A program made the translations under genes and the position numbers. DNA of 64,000 nt, taken from [Clostridium] symbiosum (GTDB lineage: Bacteria > Bacillota > Clostridia > Lachnospirales > Lachnospiraceae). The stretch is from positions 786,501 through 850,500 of the forward strand of contig CP143946.1 of the NCBI GenBank assembly GCA_036419695.1, in the 5' to 3' direction. This document shows positions 60,626 through 64,000 of the stretch, piece after piece (positions within the stretch are counted from its first letter, which is position 1; the number at the start of each line of letters is the position of its first letter). A model generated the notes under the pieces. The model searched no databases, had not been told where the DNA came from, and saw only the letters and a list, made by a program, of their open reading frames with translations.

Positions 60626-63600
60626 TGGAAGTTCGTGTACAGAAAAAGAAAAACAAATTTTGCGTGCTGGCTGGAGGGATTGCGCTTTGGAACAGGCAGG
60701 AACCGGCGCTGGCAGGTTCTTTTAATATGGAGAAGGATTCCGAAAATAGATATATATTTAATGTTGTGGAAGTAGTTCCTGAGACAAACCAGGCGATCCT
60801 CGGTTTCTATATACAAGGTAAAGAAAATATTTCTAAACAGAAATTGGAAACGCTTCTTCAGACCAGTGAGTTTTATAAAGAATATGATTACAATAAATTC
60901 TTTTACTGGGAGGGGAAGAGCAATAGCACACAGAATGAACCTTTTACGGTAGTCCAGGGAGAGAATGGCAGCAAGACGCTGGTTAATAATGAAGTATTTA
61001 AACTTTTTATGCTTGGGATTGGTACATTTGATCCCCAGAAATCGATCTGGGAAAATTACCAAGCCAATAAAGCGGCACTGGAGACCTTCGACAAAGAGTT
61101 TGTAATAAACTACAAGGTGGTGACTCCTTCAGGTCTGGAAACAATGTCGAAAAGCGAAAAAGATAAAATCAATTATCTCCATATAGCATCAGGAAACCAG
61201 ATAACAGGAGCCCAACAGTTGTTTGGAAAAGCTGGAATGGAGAAGCCTAAAACATCAGACAATTTTAAGGCAACTGACGATATCAGCTGGGATACAGCCC
61301 TTCATTTATACTACCGGGCTATATCAGAAAATGTGCGTATGTCGGTCTCTATTTCATCTGCTCCGTTCAGGCAGGGAACTCCGACAAGCAGTAACATGTT
61401 TCGCTTATACCAGATGTTGAATTATGCGGATGACCCTGCAGACTTTAAAAATTGGTTTGAAGATGGGACATCTACAAATGAAAATAATTATATAGATAAA
61501 AATACTGGGATCATTCATGAAAACAAAAATAAACAAACGGATGAATGGAGGGATGATATTTTAAATACTCTTCCAAGAAAGGATGTTGGGCCAAACGGCG
61601 GCAACTTTGCATGGCGCTCGGAGGACTTTATTCCCCCAAAGTGGGATAATATTTTGATTTATAGAGACGACGATCAAACCGGATATCTGGATTTTGTTAC
61701 TGGAAGAGATAATGTTGAAAAAATTCTTGATTTTACAGATAATAAGCCGTCGGGAGGGGGAAATCCACCGGAGGAGCCTGAAGATGGAAGCGTAAAAGTT
61801 TTAGAGATAGAGCCGAGTAACAGCTATTGGCTTTCTGTACCGGGCAACCTTCCAAAACTTGCAACGGCAATTGGAGTTGACGAGGATGACATATCAGTTA
61901 CATACGTAACCCCGAATACTTTGAATGGCATGGCGGTAGATCTCGTCGCAGAGTATGATTTGATACTTATAGGAGATGACGCATCGCTGCTGAATACATC
62001 TGATGTTGGCGGTTCAAAGAGTGTAAAGTATCGTAGTAACGGATTCCCTAACGATACAATTATTCCTCAGACTTTAATCAATGGTCTTCTTGCAAATGAC
62101 TATACAACTAAAGAACAATTTGATACTGATATAAATAAGAAAGCATCAGGTGTATCTTTAAATACAGGTTCTTATCCTCTAACAGGCAGCGGCAGCGCGA
62201 ATTGGAATCCGTTATTACGCGATAAATGGAGTAAAGTGCCAGGAGAGTATTTTCTGAAGAATGTAGAATTATCTTTAGAACTTCAAGCTTTGGGGGCAGA
62301 CACTGCAGTAAGCAAAGCGAGATTTAGCGGCGAAGACGTGACTCAATTTATGCAAAAACAATTAGCAGAGTTTGTAAAATCAGGACAGCCGGTTATAATT
62401 ACAGAACAGCTTAAATCCGATGCTATAAAACAAATGAGTGAATTCCAATGGATCGATATGAACAATAATCCATATAATGAGGAATGTGATATTGATTCCA
62501 GATTGCTTTTTGCACTATATGGGATAGATGATGTAAGAAATTACTATGATAAAAGCCCGGATGAGACTTATTTTGATAAGCTGGTATTGATGGATTCGAA
62601 GATAACAAATCCAACTACGAAAACAGTAGATTTAAAAAAAGATTTTAAGAGTTCCATTAGTATTAAGGATTCCCAGCTTATCAAAAATGAGGATGATGGG
62701 ATTGTACCTACAATTGTACAGAAGGGCTGGAATCCAGATACAAGGCCGGAGTTGAATACTTTAGCTAAATCGAATACGCTGACATTTGACTATGCAATTG
62801 AAATGCCCCTGGGGGACAAAGCCGAAAATATTATCATGAAAATTATCGTGGATCGCAATGGTGACGGTTATTTTGATGAAGAAGGGGAAGGAGCATCCAC
62901 ATCAGGAAAGCCGGGGGCACATAATAATGCCAGTGCATCTATTAAAAACGATCAGGTTTTTACCTGCCGTTTTGCGGATTTATCTCCAAACGATTATATT
63001 GTGGAGGGATCCAGGATCACAGGACGCTATACGACACCGATGCCGGTCGATTCAATCGAAGAAATATGTCAGTTTCAAGTGAAAGTATCCACACTTGATA
63101 AAAAGAATCCTCTTTATAGTGTGTGGATCGGATACATGCGGCCGGATTTGAAAAAGAAAGATGTAAAAGTACTTCAGATTACACCATATTCGGATACGAT
63201 TGGAGGAAAAACGCTGGATAAAAATCCACAATTTACCCGGTTGATAGAAGAAGCGGAACAAAATGGCGGTGAGTATCATTTCAATTTTGAAAACGGCGAT
63301 TTTGAAACGATATCGGAGGGCGATTTTGCCGCGGCTTGCGCGGGCGGGGAAATAAATTCAACCACATTATCCCGTTATGATTTAATTGTGGTCGGTACCG
63401 ATTTTTCCTCTGAATTGAAGGGAGATATAATTGATCTGGATACGAAGGAGGCTGAAAAGGTTTTAAAGAGTTACTCAGAAGAATTAAAAAAACCAATTAT
63501 TTTTACAGGGGATGCTTTTTCGTATGTCAACTCAGAGAACTATTACGCTCCTGAAGAAGTGGATTATTATTACCGCAATATGACAATCCAGGAAGGGCAG

Positions 63601-64000
63601 CAGGAAAAACCAACTGAATCCGACCCGAATTATAAGAGGGTGCTTATCAGTGAAGAGCAATATAACGACTATTTAGGGAAAAACGAAAAAGAGTGGAAAG
63701 ATAATAACCATAACATAGGAGAAGGAACTGTTTACCTCGATCCGGAAGGATTACATTCTGTGGTCGAACAAGCAGGGTCTTATAAAGCAGTTATAAGGCC
63801 GATTGACGCAGATGACGGAAGACAAATTTCTGATTTGTACATAGGGTGGAATATATCTTCTGCGGACTGGATAAATGGTGGGGGAAGAACCGTAAAGACG
63901 ACAGGAGAAAAGAATGTTTCGGTTTCGGCATATGACTTCTATGAGAAATTTGGAAGTATGATTTACCGCACATGGAGTTGGGTTTATTATTATTACGCAC
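60625..64000 (+). CDS. Giant DUF5057-like surface protein, 3' end outside the window
   Basis: Open from ATG 60625 (overlapping the previous TAA) to the window edge, at least 1,125 residues, no stop. The N-terminus (KKKNKFCVLAGGIALW) has a weak hydrophobic stretch. Three similar segments recur: YIFNVVEVVPETNQAILGF, VKVLEIEPSNSYWLS and VKVLQITPYSDTIGG. Each begins a domain with a later Asp-rich turn (EYDLILIGDDAS, RYDLIVVGTDFSS). From memory this pattern fits the DUF5057 proteins seen beside pilin genes in Lachnospiraceae. VDRNGDGYFDEEG resembles a calcium-binding loop. Codons are more AT-rich than upstream. Function unknown, perhaps a surface protein displayed with the pilus. Confidence 0.8.
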   Translation, partial: MEVRVQKKKNKFCVLAGGIALWNRQEPALAGSFNMEKDSENRYIFNVVEVVPETNQAILGFYIQGKENISKQKLETLLQTSEFYKEYDYNKFFYWEGKSNSTQNEPFTVVQGENGSKTLVNNEVFKLFMLGIGTFDPQKSIWENYQANKAALETFDKEFVINYKVVTPSGLETMSKSEKDKINYLHIASGNQITGAQQLFGKAGMEKPKTSDNFKATDDISWDTALHLYYRAISENVRMSVSISSAPFRQGTPTSSNMFRLYQMLNYADDPADFKNWFEDGTSTNENNYIDKNTGIIHENKNKQTDEWRDDILNTLPRKDVGPNGGNFAWRSEDFIPPKWDNILIYRDDDQTGYLDFVTGRDNVEKILDFTDNKPSGGGNPPEEPEDGSVKVLEIEPSNSYWLSVPGNLPKLATAIGVDEDDISVTYVTPNTLNGMAVDLVAEYDLILIGDDASLLNTSDVGGSKSVKYRSNGFPNDTIIPQTLINGLLANDYTTKEQFDTDINKKASGVSLNTGSYPLTGSGSANWNPLLRDKWSKVPGEYFLKNVELSLELQALGADTAVSKARFSGEDVTQFMQKQLAEFVKSGQPVIITEQLKSDAIKQMSEFQWIDMNNNPYNEECDIDSRLLFALYGIDDVRNYYDKSPDETYFDKLVLMDSKITNPTTKTVDLKKDFKSSISIKDSQLIKNEDDGIVPTIVQKGWNPDTRPELNTLAKSNTLTFDYAIEMPLGDKAENIIMKIIVDRNGDGYFDEEGEGASTSGKPGAHNNASASIKNDQVFTCRFADLSPNDYIVEGSRITGRYTTPMPVDSIEEICQFQVKVSTLDKKNPLYSVWIGYMRPDLKKKDVKVLQITPYSDTIGGKTLDKNPQFTRLIEEAEQNGGEYHFNFENGDFETISEGDFAAACAGGEINSTTLSRYDLIVVGTDFSSELKGDIIDLDTKEAEKVLKSYSEELKKPIIFTGDAFSYVNSENYYAPEEVDYYYRNMTIQEGQQEKPTESDPNYKRVLISEEQYNDYLGKNEKEWKDNNHNIGEGTVYLDPEGLHSVVEQAGSYKAVIRPIDADDGRQISDLYIGWNISSADWINGGGRTVKTTGEKNVSVSAYDFYEKFGSMIYRTWSWVYYYYA

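Overview
The window looks like chromosome from an anaerobic, butyrate-forming member of the Clostridia, most likely Lachnospiraceae. The signs are a canonical thl-crt-hbd-bcd-etfBA operon, sigma-A type promoters with strong AGGAGG ribosome sites, formate-tetrahydrofolate ligase, TRAP transport, GlpP/GlpK, and a Gram-positive type IV pilus locus without a secretin. No rRNA, tRNA, CRISPR array, phage or transposase gene was seen. The genus cannot be fixed from the sequence alone.

Region 1 (about 130-7800, minus strand) is a second, dedicated acyl-CoA module: crotonase, acetate-type CoA-transferase, GntP-family permease, acyl-CoA dehydrogenase, a MarR regulator and an extra EtfBA pair. GCATGC-centred palindromes sit in the marR, acd and crt promoters, so MarR probably controls this set. 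The gene content suggests uptake, CoA activation and reduction of a short hydroxy or unsaturated acid. Region 2 (8819-14910, plus strand) is the housekeeping acetyl-CoA to butyryl-CoA operon, ended by a 19-bp terminator. The 1-kb gap between the two divergent systems holds duplicated promoter and operator modules.

Region 3 (15-20.3 kb) holds an M24 peptidase homologue that has lost most metal ligands, a LysR regulator, an AbgT transporter and a C45 acyltransferase/amidase, probably one amide-substrate uptake and hydrolysis locus. Next come a decayed gene, an SDR, thioredoxin reductase, an SH3-NlpC/P60 wall hydrolase and an Lrp regulator. Region 4 (25.3-31.5 kb) is the one-carbon end of histidine degradation: a ureohydrolase (HutG-like), HutD, glutamate formimidoyltransferase, cyclodeaminase, formate-THF ligase and a formate channel. 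The formimino carbon would leave as formate with ATP gained.

Region 5 (32-45.2 kb) is a glycerol-phosphate island: GlpA-like and GlpB-like flavoproteins with a DUF1667 partner, a HAD phosphatase, a CPA2 antiporter, a glycerophosphodiesterase, a DctPQM TRAP transporter, the antiterminator GlpP and glycerol kinase. Three operons start with promoter-terminator leaders, as expected for GlpP antitermination. Two related, oppositely oriented, highly palindromic elements (31492-32058 and 42131-42840) lie just before two of these promoters. They are the most unusual structures in the window.

Region 6 (45.3 kb to the end) is a type IV pilus locus: PilB with an MshEN domain, PilT, PilC, major pilin, prepilin peptidase, a fused PilM-PilN protein, a PilO-like protein, three minor pilins, a PilX-like 810-residue protein and an open-ended giant protein of more than 1,100 residues. 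An AT-rich gap after the pilin contains what looks like a decayed second pilin. A small two-hairpin repeat occurs at 67, 21696 and 59724, with a compensatory base-pair change in one stem.
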